64,000 bases of DNA from positions 1,236,821,897-1,236,885,896 of the forward strand of contig CM062819.1 in assembly GCA_031772625.1 (NCBI GenBank), read 5' to 3'. Source of the DNA: Pinus tabuliformis. Taxonomy: Eukaryota; Streptophyta; Pinopsida; Pinales; Pinaceae. Within the stretch, counting starts at the first letter, position 1. Each line of letters starts with the position of its first letter. The notes below the pieces were generated by a model. That model had not been told where the DNA came from, searched no databases, and was given only the letters and a program-made list of their open reading frames with translations. This document shows, piece after piece, positions 20,413 to 32,639 of this stretch. Made by a program: the position numbers and the translations under genes.

Positions 20413-22956
20413 ATGGCTCCTAGAATGAAAGATGTTGCTTGGGCATATGCTGAAATGATTGATAATCAAATGCATTGCAAATTTTGTCATAGAAAAATTA
20501 AGGGGGGTGGAGGGGGCATTCATAGGCTGAAACAACACTTGGTTGGTGTTAGAGGCCAAATTACTCCATGTGAAGCACCATCAGCGCAAATTGGGGAGAT
20601 TAGGAAGGATTTGCTAGATAAATTTGAGAAGTTTGAGGAAGAAAAAGCTAGGCAAAAGGAAATAGAGGCTGAAATTGGGAGGAAGAGGAATATAAAACAA
20701 ATGATGGCTGCCAACCCCAATTTTGATTATGAGGGCTCTTCATCTATCCCTTGAACTAATGCATCCAACCCCTTTTGCTATGTTCCTCCCTCTTTGGAGT
20801 CTATTCAAGAAAAGGGTAAGGGTAAAATGAAAAAGAAGGGTGATATCAAAAGTTATTTCATACCTCTTCTCCCTCTGATAGTGCACATGGTCCTCAAGCT
20901 AATAGAGGTTAAATGCAACCCACTTTAGATGACCATTGGAAGAAAGAATTGAGAGAGACTGTCTATGATCACATAGCTAGATGGTGGTATGATACTGATA
21001 TCCCCTTCAATGCTTCTCATTCACCATATTATGAACCTATGTTTGATGTCATATTTGCTGCTAGAAAGGGCTTCAAAGGCCCTACTATGCATGAGTTAAG
21101 GGGATCTCTTTTGCAAAAAGAAGTTTCCTCCATTGATGAATATTTGAAAGATTTCAAAAGATCATGAGCAAAAACAGGATGTACCATCATGTCAGATGAA
21201 TGGATTGATCAAAGAAACCATACCATCATAAACTTTCTTATCTTTTGCCCATAGGGAAACATGTTTCTAAAATCATTTCATGCATCTGATAGGGTGAAAG
21301 ATGCACACTTGTTGTTTCATCTTTTGGATGAGGTTGTTGAAGAGATGGGGGTGGCTAATGTTGTTCAAATCATCACACATAATGCCTCTAACTATGTTCT
21401 TGCTGGTAAAATGTTAGAGGAGAAACACAAAACCATCTTTTGGACCCCATGTGCAGCACATTGCATAGACCTCATGCTTGAGGATATTGGCAAAATAGAT
21501 TGGGTCACAAACACTGTAGAGCATTCCAAAGCACAACAAAATATATCCACAATCACTCATGGATTTTGAGCCTGATGAGGAAACACCCAGGTGGCAGGGA
21601 TATTATCAGGCCTGTCATCACTAGTTTTGCAACTCATTTTTTGACATTGCAATCTATGTTTTCCCAACATAGAAACTTGCAAAGGGTGTTTTCCAGTGAT
21701 GAATGAAATGAATGTCAATGGTCTCACAAACAAGATGGCAAAGATGTGAAAAAGAAAGTTAATGAAGAAATATTTTGGAAAAGGGCAGTAGACATTGTGA
21801 AGGTTGTTGAGCCACTAGTTAAGGTGTTGCGGTTGGTGGATGGGGAAAGATTGGCTATGGGCTTCATTTATGAGGCTATGGATCAAGCAAAGGAGAAAAT
21901 AAAGGCAGTATACAAGGATAGAGTGGCTAAATATGGGCCCATTTGGGAAATCATTGATCAAAGATGGAACAATCAACTCCATCACCCTATACACGCCACT
22001 GGGTTTTTTCTGAACCCAAGGTATCAGTATAAAGCTCTGGAGGCAGAAGCTTTGACTAGGGAGGTTAGAGATGGATTGATTGATTGCATTGGACACATGG
22101 TCTCTAAGGAGAGTGATCAACTGGAGATACATTGACAGATCACTTGTTTCAGCAGAGCCACAGGTATCCTTGGCAAGAACCTAGCAAGGATTGCAAGGGG
22201 AGCAAATGAGCCAAGTAAACAAACAATTTCAATTTTCAAATTCTTATTTGTTAAATTGTTTATAATTTGAAAGTTGGATATAATTTGTTGAGCTAACTCA
22301 CTACACAACTATGTTTTTTGTAGCACAAATGGTGGGAGGCATTTGGTACCCATTGTCCTCAATTGCAGAAGTTTGTAATCCGTATTTTGAGTCAAACTTG
22401 CAGTGTTACTGGGTGTGAGCGCAATTGGTCTGTCTTTGAGAGGATTCACACTAAGAAGAGAAACCGTTTGGAACAAAAACGATTAAATGATCTAGTCTAT
22501 GTCCAATACAACCTTCGGCTAAGGCACAACCAATTGTTGAACAAAAGACCTGATACAGATCCCATTGTGTTGGAAGATATTCATCCAACATCAAATTGGT
22601 TAGTGGAGAGTCATCCAACAGAGTTTGATTCTAACGGGGAAATTGGTATTGATTTGGATTTACAGACGGAGCCATTAGTTGCACATAATGTTCAGTTGAA
22701 TGCAAATCCACTTGTACCAGGCCCAGCCCCAAGTCCTCCAGTTGCAGGCACTTCCTCTACTCAACCACGATGGAAGCGCATATCTCGTCTATCTCAACGT
22801 GTAGCTGTTGCGCCTGCTAGTGCTACTACTTCTACAGTTGCAGTTGGAGATGGTGATGAGGAGGAGGAGGAGCCATGGGTTTCCCTGTCTGACTCTGATT
22901 CAAAGTCTGAGCCAGATGTTGTTGGCTTCTCTAGCAGTAGCCAATGGTACTGGTGA
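20413..22956 (+). pseudogene. hAT transposase (BED, DUF659, hAT dimerisation)
   Basis: Cuts and reinserts the transposon. The first exon starts MAPRMKDVAWAYAEM at 20413 with a BED finger, CKFC...HRLKQH. After a frame change and a stop, a segment at 20913-21167 precedes the catalytic region. SDEW near 21190 retains the first Asp. The usual TDNASN block reads THNASN near 21390, so the second catalytic Asp is His. WTPCAAHCIDLMLEDIG follows near 21440. The dimerisation domain (22324-22956) has KWWEAFG, SQTCSVTGCERNWS and HTKKRNRL. A likely intron lies at 22215-22323 (GTAAAC to TTTTTTGTAG). The parts fall in three frames with several stops, so it is dead. Confidence 0.9.
22215..22323 (+). other. 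Probable intron in the hAT transposase
   Basis: An AT-rich 109-bp stretch with a GTAAAC donor after GAGCCAA and a pyrimidine-rich TATGTTTTTTGTAG acceptor. Immediately after it the conserved KWWEAFG block of the dimerisation domain begins. Both sides are coding-like and the inside is not. Confidence 0.6.
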
Positions 22957-23217
22957 CTAGTGATGTTTTATAGTTTACTTTTGTTGTAGAGTCCATTTAG
23001 AGCTTCGTTGGTTATGTGTTTTTGTTTTGATCTCTATATCATGTATGTATTGGATAGTGCACTGGGGGCCATTTTGATATAATGGATATATTCATGAGCC
23101 TACTTTGATCATATGTTGTCTTCTCTCTATATTCTAATGCTTTGTGTTTGGAAACATGAATGAAAATCTTCAAAATTATGTTTTTTCATAAACATATAAA
23201 TATTTAATGTATTTGTT

Positions 23218-23328
23218 ACAACGACCGAGTCAATCAAATCAAACCGGCCGAGTTGATACCGAGTCGAAGTCGGAGTCAAAGCCGACCCTCAGCTTGTTCT
23301 AAATCCGCTTTGGAGTTTTAAAACATTG
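23218..23328. repeat. Right subterminal and terminal repeats of the hAT
   Basis: Contains CGACCGAGTCAATC, AACCGGCCGAG, ACCGAGTCGAAGTCGG and ends AGTTTTAAAACATTG. The motifs mirror those of the left end. Confidence 0.72.
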
Positions 23329-23336
23329 ATTCATAG

Positions 23337-24442
23337 ATCATTACAAGGTGTTTGGCAATTTTTCAATCTTGAAGAATTCACATAAGAGAAACCGAATTGG
23401 CAATCCATCTATTATAGCATCATAGTAACCAACATTGTTCATAGCAAGGCCTTGACTAACAGCTCTATCTCTCATAAGATCAGAGCACAATGTTGGCGAG
23501 ACCAATGACTTATAGACACCTCAATCATTGTCTCTCAAGGAACATACTTACCCGGGTGTTCACTGAGTATGACCTTCTAGAACTATTCTTGTCTTGGGTT
23601 CCTAACCCTTAAAGAATATCGGTCCTCTTTCCTACTCTTTTCTTGGATGCCCTACACATCCTCAAAGAGTATCGGATGCCAGATGATTACCCAATCCTCC
23701 CATTCTTTCTTCCCAAGTGAAGAGAAGAATGTTGTGTCTATCTCTTCCTCTTAACTGAGGAAGACATGCCCAAGTTTCCTCTGACAAGGAACTTGCCCAA
23801 GCTCCTTTGTAGTTGGGACCTTGTTAGAACTCCCTCTTAGCTAGGGACTTGTCCATTCATCAGCAACTTCTTCTTTGTGGCTCCTTCAGCCACTTGATAT
23901 CCTTCTTTCCTTCGATGTCATGAAGTCTTTGTTTGAACTTCTTCTTGTTAGGGCACCGGCCATCGACCACTTTCCTCCCTGATTTGTCATGTCATTGCTC
24001 CCTTCGTGGAAAGTGGCCTTCTTGATATATATCAGGTCCTTTTGTCATCTAGCTACTCCTTTGTCATCTTGTTTGTGCTTTAGAATACTTATCACATGGA
24101 TGCTTAGTTGTACTTGCTTGTTCCCATACTTTGATTTAGTATCCCTTCATGACTTCATCCTAATATTGCTTCAACATCAAATGGTGCTTTTGCTGGATGG
24201 CTTCTTCATCATGACATCTTTGTAGAGTTGAATCAGTCATTTGTACCTTACTATCTCCAAGGCCTTCATAGGTGTCAAGGGTCCTTTGATCTTTTTCTTC
24301 CTTTGTCAGAGTTGTCATGCCTTCTTTCAGGAAATATCTTATACCGGATCTTTGTCAAATAATGATTCTATGTGTCCATGGTGTTCTTACATGCTTGATC
24401 TTTTTCTTCATTTGCTTCTTCTTGGATTGTTTAGTCAACAAC
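23337..24442 (-). other. Family C internal sequence between the hAT and element D
   Basis: About 1.1 kb that belongs to the family C element by position. A minus-strand segment near 23350-23500 has coding character, but I could not match it to a named domain. No RT, RNase H or integrase motif was recognised. CTTGGATTGTTTAGTCAACAAC at the right edge matches the 57-bp repeat at 31030-31150. Confidence 0.5.
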
Positions 24443-26332
24443 TGTTAATTTTAGGTATCTTCTATGCTTAGAGCAATTTATTTCAATTTTCAAAGTTAGC
24501 TCAATATCTTTCCAGATTAGCAATCACATCAGCTTAATAGTAAATTGCAGATAGAACATAAACATGAATCGCAGAAGACAAGCCAAGACAAGAGGACACA
24601 AGATGTGGCACTAGCCAGAGACAAACCCCAATGTGGGGAAACCCTTGATCAATTCTTCTTATATGTTCTTCAATAGTTCAGCAAAGAGAGAGACATAGAT
24701 AGTACATTTACAACAGAAGTCAACATTTTGACTTAGAGCATAGATCTTCTCTAAGAAGATGATACATGAGATCAGTTGAAGACATGCTGCTTCAACTAAT
24801 TCTCCAAGGTGACTCCTTCACCTATCATCGTGTTGCATCTCGTCATCATGTTGTACCTCATCGTGGTGCATAATGTTGCACCCATCATCACCATTTCTGG
24901 ACCCCATAACCATGTTGTACACATCATACCTATGCTGCATCTCATCATGCTTCACTAACCATGACTGTACCCATCATTGTACTACTGAGCTCTTCATTGC
25001 ACTATGTTGCACTATACTTGCAACTCCCATTGTTGTACCAATACTGCACCATGTACCATTGACCACCATGCTACTCCATAACTTCTATCATGCTGCCATA
25101 TTGCCTTAGTCATGCTGCCACATAGCCTTAGTAGCTAGATAGACTATGATCCCACAGTCCTAGGAAACACACAACGCTGATCTGTGTGTTATACGAGCTA
25201 GGTATGGGTAGCAGTTCCTTTATCTAGACTACTAATAAGAACCTTTTGTGACAGCACATAGGATCTCCTCATCTAAAGAGACCTCTCTCTTTAATTTGAT
25301 TGGTCTTTACGACAGCGGAAAAGGTGTGCACCTAAACACAACAATGTCTCTTTCTTACAGTAGATAGGAGGTGTAGAAGTTTATGTTTGTTGTTGTTCCT
25401 TACTGTGACTGGTTAGGCACCCATGTTCTACAACAACCCTCAAACAGTCACCTAAAACATCCCTCAAAAACTGCGGCCTTGTCAAGGGAGGGTCTCCTCC
25501 ATTTGTGTCACTGTTCTGGGTACTTTTCAGCCCAAGAAGCCTCCACGCTATCCCTATTTTAGTTAGGCAAGGCTTGTGGCCTACCACAGGGATTGTTGTC
25601 ACCTATTAGCCAACTAAACAGTGTCACCCTTACCTTAAAGCTGCCCACAAACGGTCTGCGATTCTCCTTACCTAACTCGGCCTCTTTGTAGCATGGAACA
25701 ACCCTCCACGCAATCACCAAGAGGTTCTAACAGCCCTAAAACACCCACGTTGTCCCTACCTTCTTTGTTGGTTAGGGCAGCCAGTTAGAGAGCCTTTTTA
25801 CTACCTCTTTTCTAGCGTCTAAGGGTTGTCTCAAACAGCGTATAAATTAGGGCATCTAGGGTATGATAAGACTGCGTTTAGGGTCAGCTGTTAGGCCTCC
25901 TTCATCATGCTAGATCTCCCTTTGGACTGCGGCCAAAGCTTCACAAGACCTACTGCTAGGGCATCCTTCTTTTACAACGAATAAGGTCTCCTTCTAGACA
26001 TGCATTTAAGGCTTCCTCCTCTTAGACTTCTCTTCCAGTAAAACCCAAAACAAGTGGAGAGAAATCAAGAGTTAAGTGTGTGTACAAAGGCAATCAAGTC
26101 ACCTCTTTTTATACTAAAACGTTGAGCACATGTGGGGTTTATTTGGTTGCTGGCCGACCTTGACAAATTGTCTTATAACACAAATAAATTCATAACTCCA
26201 TGAATACTTATCAGAATCGGATGATCTTTAGATCAATCCTAAACCTCTCGATGAGAGGGATCCACGAAAAATATCCGTTACCATAAATAAGATGACCCAC
26301 ATAGAGTTTGGCCCTAGTTGCCAATTTTAACA
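24443..26332 (-). repeat. Family D 3' LTR
   Basis: Runs TGTTAATTTTAGG to CCAATTTTAACA, 1890 bp, matching 28978-30890 throughout. It includes a stretch of ATGCTGCAC/CATCATG short repeats at about 24830-25120. On the minus strand it is preceded by a purine tract (26333-26344, GTGGAGAGGGAG). Confidence 0.92.
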
Positions 26333-27780
26333 CTCCCTCTCCACTACGGAGAACTCCATCCGTTGATCCATCTGTCTGACTACACTATCTCTGCCATTAG
26401 TGCCCTGCACTGCTCTGCTCTGCTCTACTAAGTTATGCTCTGTTGAACCATGAAGAAGAAGAATTGATCGAGAATGTCTCATACCATTCTCTACTGACCC
26501 GAAGTCAGTTTCATATGAGGAGAGTGTCATACCACTCTTACTAACCCGAAGTCAGTTCCATTGATCCCAGATCAATATCACAAGAGAGTGTCTCAAACCA
26601 CTCATACTGATCCCAGATCAATGGAGGTCATCCTAGCATAGGGAGTACGGTAGATACAACGATGCGTCCATTGATAGTACTACTATGGTCCCTAACCCCA
26701 TTTCCCTGCTCATTGATCAGATGAGAGGTACTTCCCATGAGTCCTAGACTACATAGGTAGGATGCCTCGACAGGAGAACTAATCATCCAATCCTACAAGA
26801 GAACTAATCATCTTGGCTCACAGGAGAACGAATCATCCTGTCCCAAAGTCGCCTCAGGGTATCACTGGGGAAGGCTGAGCTATTCAACCTATACACAGCG
26901 CACCATTAGGGGAGGGTGAGTCGCCCTATGGTCGTGTGTTGCTCCTAGAGCTTAATGCATGCAACATGCTCTCTCAACGACTCCAAGTCATTTAGGAAAG
27001 TCACAGATTTGACCTTTCCCCGGGGCTTTGACACACTGTCTGCGACCTATACATCAGTCTCAATGCGATGGAGCCTCCTCGCTCATCAACTTACCATATC
27101 CCAGATAAGGTAGTATCTGATGTCTATCTGCTGGAGCAATCATCGAATACGGGATTCCTCAACAATCAAATCCCCCCTGGTTGTCACAGAGGATCACGGT
27201 GGTATTCATCATGTGTACAAATAGCTCACTGAAGAGCATCCACAACCAAGCAGCTTCATACAACATCATACTCGTGGTTATGTATTCGATCTCGGCGGTG
27301 CTCTAGCAACCGACTTCTGCTTCCTGCGCATCCATGATATCGAAGCAGAACCCAAAGAGAACCAGCACAGAGAAGTGCTCTTAGTGATCCTCCACACTTT
27401 CTGCCCAGTCAATGTTCGAATAATCATGCAGCTTCATATTTCCGGCAGTGTATCTCAATCCATGAGAGATTGTGCCCCGAAGATATCTCAGAATATTCTT
27501 AGCACTAATCCAATGAGGCTCAACCAAATATGAGCTCACCATGATAACTGCAAAACATATGTCCAGACGGAAGTTCACCAAGAACATCAATGCAAATGAG
27601 TTTATGAAACTTAGCGACATTTCCCAAATCTGGTCCGGCATCATCACCATATAACTTCTGAATGTTAAGATCCTCGAGGTAGTCACGGCCCACGGGCTTG
27701 CAGTTTACAATTCCACATCCGGAATCCAACTCCCTCTTACTTCTGCAAGTGAGAGGGTCTGCACCTGTCTAAAGCAGGTC
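26333..27780 (-). pseudogene. Pol remnant of D: RT end and RNase H
   Basis: The minus strand shows copia pol motifs. RNase H near 27160-27320 gives AEIEY followed by a LYEAAWLW-type segment. Upstream (27381-27690) are LDICFAV, ILRYLRGTISHGLRY and a DYSNIDWAES segment, the standard end of copia RT leading into RNase H. These copy the element RNA. About 26350-27150 shows no clear motif. The catalytic RT core and integrase were not found. Fossil. Confidence 0.8.
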
Positions 27781-28130
27781 GTCCTTAGAAGGTGCCAGTA
27801 TGAGAGGTCTATCATCCATAACCTTCAAACAATCGTTTGGATCGACTTCACTCTTAGTGAATCTCAGCTTCATCTGACAGCTATCAATCCTCTCATATCA
27901 AACTCAGGGTGATCTGCTTCAAGCCATAGAGGGCTTTCTTCCACCGACACACATGAGATTCCAAATCATGAATCTCAAACCCCTCGGGTTGTTCCAAACC
28001 TGTGGACCTGCTACATGAGGGGAATGGTCCCCTTGTAATATTTTCCCTTCGGTACATCTCAGACATGTACCTTCATGCTCCTTTTGAATTCAGGCATCCC
28101 TGTCATCATCTGACTTACAGACCTCTAGTG

Positions 28131-28940
28131 CTATGTGTCAACTGACATGGTCCCCAATGGACTTCCTGCCAACCCTGAACTCAAAGATAAAAGAATCTTT
28201 GAAAATTCTATTTCCAAACATGTACCTTTCCATCGATGGATGCCACCCTGAAACCTTTTGACTTCCATTGCCGAAATGGACACCAGGTTCTTCTTGCTAT
28301 CAGGTACATAAAAGAGATTCTTGTAAATGAATCGAGTTACCCACATTGGATTGAGGGGTAACATCCCTACACCCTTTCCGGGATAGGTGGCATCGACTCC
28401 AAGTATAATCCCACGATTGTTTCCATCTCTACCAAATTCGAGAGAGCACTCTTCTATCCAATGAGGTGCCTTGAAGCACTACAATCAATAAGCCAGATTC
28501 CCAAAGAATCTGAAGGAGAGGGCCAATACAAGATAACGCTTCTTTATCTTATCAGAAACAACATTTGATTCTTCATACCTGGGGTTCCTTGCTTTCTCTG
28601 AAGAGTCGGTCGTTTCCTTGATGACCTGCATTACCTGTCATTCCTCTGATCATTGAAGATGTCCCTGGAATGATTGTTATCATCATCAAGTGATGTGTCC
28701 CTACCATTCGGACACTCCTTCGCATAATGGTCGAACTTATTGCAACCAAGGCATCTGCCTTTCCTTCCACCCTTAGATCCGGACTTCCCAATGAAGTGAT
28801 CTTTAGGTAGGCCATCAGAAGCTTCCGCTGCGCTATTCTAATAATATTCTCTGCTTCAATTTCACCCTTGGTGAATTTGAAGAGGGATAAGGAATCCACT
28901 GATCCTTTTCCAACTGTCATTGGTGATTTCTCTTTCACTC
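28131..28940 (-). pseudogene. Gag and pre-integrase remnants of D
   Basis: 28131-28364 (minus) reads NLFYVPDSKKNLVSISAME, the GAG-pre-integrase signature of copia elements. 28573-28940 contains a Lys/Arg/Asp-rich stretch with a knuckle-like KFDHYAKECPNGRD segment near 28690-28740, as in copia gag. The gag N-terminal core is missing between here and the primer-binding site. Fossil. Confidence 0.75.
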
Positions 28941-28965
28941 TTGCTTGGGCTTTGTCTTCACCTCA

Positions 28966-28977
28966 GCTCCGATACCA
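28966..28977 (-). promoter_or_regulatory. Primer-binding site of D
   Basis: The minus strand reads TGGTATCGGAGC directly next to the 5' LTR. It is a Met-tRNA-type site. Confidence 0.85.
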
Positions 28978-30890
28978 TGTTAATTTTAGGTATGTTCTAT
29001 GCTTAGAGAAATTTATTGCAATTTTCACAGTTAGCTCAATATCTTTTCTAGATTAGCAATCACATCAGCGTAACAGTAAATTGCAGATAGAACATAAACA
29101 TAAATAGCAGAAGACAAGCCAAGACAAGAGGACACAAGATGTGGCGCTAGTCAGGGACAAACCCCAATGTGGGGAAACCCTTGATCAATTCTTCTTATAT
29201 GTTCTTCAATAGTTCAGCAGAGAGAGAGAGAGAGAAATAGTACATTTACAACAGAAGTCAACATTTTGACTTAGAGCATAGATCTTCTCTAAGAAGATGA
29301 TACATGAGATCAGTTGAAGACATGTTGCTTCAACTAATTCTCCAAGGTGACTCCTTCACCTATCATCGTGTTGCATCTTGTCATCATGTTGTACCTCACC
29401 GTGTTGCACCATGCTGCACCCATCATCACAATGTTGGACCTCATGACCATGCTATACACATCATACCTATGTTGCATCTCATCATGCTTCACTAACCATG
29501 ACTGTACCCATCACTGTACTGTTGAGCTCTTCATTGCACTATGCTGCACTGTACTTGCAACTCCCATTGTTGTACCAATGCTGCACCATGTACCATTGAC
29601 CACCATGCTGCTCCATAACTTCTGTCATGCTACCATACTGCCTTAGTCATGCTGCCACACAGCCTTAGCAGCTGCCACACAGCCTTAGTAGCTAGATAGA
29701 CTATGATCCCACAATCCTAGGAAACACACAATGTTGATATGTGTGTTATAGGAGCTAGGTATGGGTAGCAGTTCCTTTATCTAGACTGCTGATAAGAACC
29801 TTTTGTGACAGCACATAGGATCTCCTCATCTGAAGAGACCTCTCTCTTTAATTTGACTGGTCTTTAGGACAGCAGACAAGATGTGCACCTAAAACACAAC
29901 AATGTCTCTTTCTTACAGCAGATAGGAGGTGTAGAAGATTGTGTTTGTTGTTGTTCCTTACTGTGACTGGTTAGGGCACCCATGTGCTACAACAACCCTC
30001 AAACAATCACCTAAAACATCCCTCAAAAACTGCGGCCTTGTCAAGGGAGGGTCTCCTCCATTTGTCACTGTTCTAGGTACTTTTCAGCCCAAGAAGCCTC
30101 CACGCTATCCTTATTTTAGTTAGGCAAGGCCTACGACCTACCACAGGGATTGTTGTCACCTATTAGGCAACCAAACAGTGTCACCCTTACCTTAAAGCTG
30201 CCCACAAACTGTCTGCAATTCTCCTTACCTAACTCAGCGTCTTTGTAGCATGGAACAACCCTCCACGCAGTCACCAAGAGGTTATAACAGCCCTAAAACA
30301 CCCATGCTATCCCTACCTTCTTTGTTGGTTAGGGCAGCGAGTTCGAGAGCCTTTTTACTACCTCTTTTCCAACGTCTAAGGGTTGTCTCAAACAGTGTAT
30401 AGATTAGGGCATCTAGGGTATGATAAGACTGTGTTTAGGGTCCGCCGTTAGGCATCCTTCACTGTGCTAGATCTCCCTTTGAACTGCGACCAAACCTTCA
30501 CAAGACCTGCGGCTAGGGCATCCTTCTTTTACAACGAATAGGGTCTCCTTCTAGACCTGTGTTTAGGGCTTCCTCCTCTTAGACTTCTCTTCCACTAAAA
30601 CCAAAAACAAGTGGAGAGAAATGAAGAGTGAAGTATGTGTACAAATGGCAATCAAGTCACCTCTTTTTATACTAAAACGTTGAGCACATGTGGGGTTTAT
30701 TTGGTTGTTGGCCGACCTGGACGAATTGTCTTATAACACAAATAAATTCAGAACTCCATGAATACAGATCGGAATCGGATGATCTTTAGATCAATCCTAC
30801 ACCTCTCGATGACAGGGATCCAAGAAAAATATCAGTTTCCATAAATAAGATGACCCACATGGAGTTTGGCCCTAGTTTCCAATTTTAACA
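28978..30890 (-). repeat. Family D 5' LTR
   Basis: TGTTAATTTTAGG to CCAATTTTAACA, 1913 bp. Compared with the 3' LTR it has an extra 20-bp tandem copy of GCCACACAGCCTTAGCAGCT near 29655-29695, which accounts for most of the length difference. Confidence 0.92.
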
Positions 30891-31750
30891 ACAACCTCAT
30901 ACTCGTGTTAGATTTTAAGCTTCTGTGGAAGTTTTTTGTAGTGTCATGATCTGGATTATCCACAGTTTCTAGTTCATTCTGCCAACGTTTCAAACCCCAA
31001 AGGGGGTCCATCGTCAGGACAAATCAGATAGCACTTCTTCTATACCTACTTCTTGGATTAGTCAACAACCTCATGCTCCTTATGAGAGCACTTCTTCTAT
31101 ACCTGCTTCTTAGATTAGTCAACAACCTCATACTCCTTATGAGAGCATTTCTTCATGTTGACCTTCATTTGATTGCAGTACATGCTTTCGAGCATGTCTT
31201 TGGTGAAAGAAATCCTTTTATACTTGATCATGTTTTAGAGCATTTCCCATGATTCAATAATACATATGATGACATGACTTAAACTTTGATGGATACATAC
31301 CTCATCTTGATTTCGCTTTGATCATCTTGGCTTCATTTGATGGTTCTTCTTGATTGGTGTAGCCTTTCTTGCTTGCATATCATTCTTTCTTGAATCCCAT
31401 GAATGGGACTCCCAATGAGACATCTACTCTTATTTATCAACCTTCTTTTGAAGATTCTATTAGATGATCTTGAAGACCCTTATCCTGCAAACGTTTCTTC
31501 CTTTGATGATGGGGGCTTTCTAAGAAATTTAATCATGATTAATTATTATTTCATTGAGGATGAGGTCCTATAATAGGTATGCTCCTTTATTCTAGATTAT
31601 ATTTAACCATGCAATCTATTATATTTCTATATGCTCCTATACTACTCAAAACTTTGAAAGAAAACTTCAAGTAAAGAGGCTGACTTAGTCATAGTAAAGA
31701 TCTAGAGGATCTTTCTTTTTCTGTCTTGTCTTCTTCTTTCACTTCTTGAG
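30891..31750. other. Family C internal stretch with a 57-bp tandem repeat
   Basis: Continues the family C internal region after element D. Two full 57-bp units lie at 31030-31086 and 31087-31143, with a partial third from 31144. The rest is AT-rich, and no domain was recognised on either strand. Confidence 0.55.
31030..31157. repeat. 57-bp tandem repeat
   Basis: Units run AGCACTTCTTCTATACCTRC through GTCAACAACCTCAT to CTCCTTATGAG. They differ by a few bases. Fifty-seven is a multiple of three, so a coding origin is possible. A further partial unit was split by the insertion of element D (24419-24442 and 30891-30905). Confidence 0.8.
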
Positions 31751-32639
31751 TTACATGAGCTTCCTCCCTTTTTCTCTTCTTGTTGTTGTCCTTGTTAAGT
31801 TTAGTACAATCCCTTTTGTAGTGTCCATATTCTTGGCATCCAAAGCATTAGACTTTGGACATATCTCTATTACTTGATCTTCGTGGACCAAATTTTCCAA
31901 ATTTTCCCTTTCTCTTGGCCATGGTAGCAAATGCTTGCTCCTTTGATCCCACATCATCTTTTGCTTTGAGTCTAGTTTCCTCTATCTTGCATAGAGACCA
32001 TAGTTCACTTAGTGGAGTAGCTTCCTTCTTGGCATATATGCTTGATGTGAAGTTGCCCCAATCCTCAGGTAGAGCATTGAGTACTATAGTTTCCATTTCC
32101 CTGTCAGACATGACTTCTCCTAGCTCTTGAAGTTGATCCCTCATCTCAGAGATCTTCATGAAGTAGGGAGCTATTCCTTCCTTTGATATCTTCATCTTGT
32201 ACAAATCATTTCGTAGAGATATCACTTCTCCAGCTATGCTTACAAAGAATAGCTCTATTAGCTTGTTACAAATTTCTTTTGATGTTTCAAATTTGAAGAC
32301 ATAAGGAATGAGAGAGTCCTTGATAGATTCTATTAGAATCCTTTGAGCTCTTGTCTCATCCTTATTGTACTTGGTTAAGGCTTCAGTTTGTTCCTTAGTG
32401 GGGATAGTGATATTCCCTTTGATGTGATCTAGAAGTTCATTCTCTTTGAGAAGTAAATCAGTCCTCTTTTTCCATGCAAGGAAGTTATTGGTCCCAACCA
32501 ATTTGTTGCTTTTCTTGCAAAAAGACATTGATGTATATTCAGAAGGGGACATATACTTGATAGAGTTTGAGATGTAGTGGACTTGCTTTCTTCTTGAAGA
32601 CTTGACGGCTTGCCTTCCTTCGATCTTGATGTTCTTCAA
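31751..32639 (-). CDS. gag of family C (Ty1/copia type)
   Basis: The 263-codon minus-strand frame starting at 32639 is a copia gag. It shows LVGTNNFLAWKKRTDLLLKE about residues 46-66, a TKYNKDETRAQRILIESIKD segment, SLRNDLYKMKISKEG about 140-155 and MVSDREMETIVLNALPEDW-type residues about 178-195. This is the UBN2-like order in which gag proteins multimerise around element RNA. A short frame at 31751-31957 overlaps its end and has Lys/Arg-rich residues as in a knuckle region. It lies 290 bp inside the primer-binding site. Part of a fossil element. Confidence 0.87.

Larger units (their letters stand above)
19784..23328 (+). mobile_element. hAT DNA transposon, 3545 bp, decayed autonomous copy
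   Basis: Flanked by an exact 8-bp duplication ATTCATAG at 19776-19783 and 23329-23336, the hAT hallmark. The ends CAGTGTTTTTAAAATC and (reverse complement of the right end) CAATGTTTTAAAACTCC form imperfect terminal inverted repeats. Inside is one transposase gene with BED, DUF659-type and hAT dimerisation domains. Both subterminal regions carry clusters of CCGGCCGA / ACCGG motifs. The coding region has shifts and stops, so the copy is not autonomous now. It sits just inside the polypurine tract of the family C element. Confidence 0.93.
24443..30890 (-). mobile_element. Family D Ty1/copia element, 6448 bp (fossil)
   Basis: A minus-strand element with two complete LTRs (24443-26332 and 28978-30890), exact 5-bp duplications ACAAC at 24438-24442 and 30891-30895, a primer-binding site and a polypurine tract. 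The internal region is only about 2.65 kb, against some 4 kb in a complete copia element. It holds pieces of gag, the GAG-pre-integrase region and the RNase H end of pol. By eye the LTRs are roughly 93% alike over the first 190 bases, so the insertion is not recent. It looks whole at its ends but is internally shortened and has many breaks. It is inserted in the family C element. Confidence 0.92.

Noticed and set aside
24830-25130. Possible satellite or CRISPR-like array in the D LTR (CATCATG / ATGCTGCAC)
   Set aside because: Units are irregular and short, without fixed spacers, and the pattern is part of the LTR in both copies.
29304-29646. Plus-strand His/Cys/Met-rich frames in the family D LTRs (also 24873-25109)
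   Set aside because: They come from the ATGCTGCAC/CATCATG short repeats of the LTR and appear in both LTR copies. Not genes.
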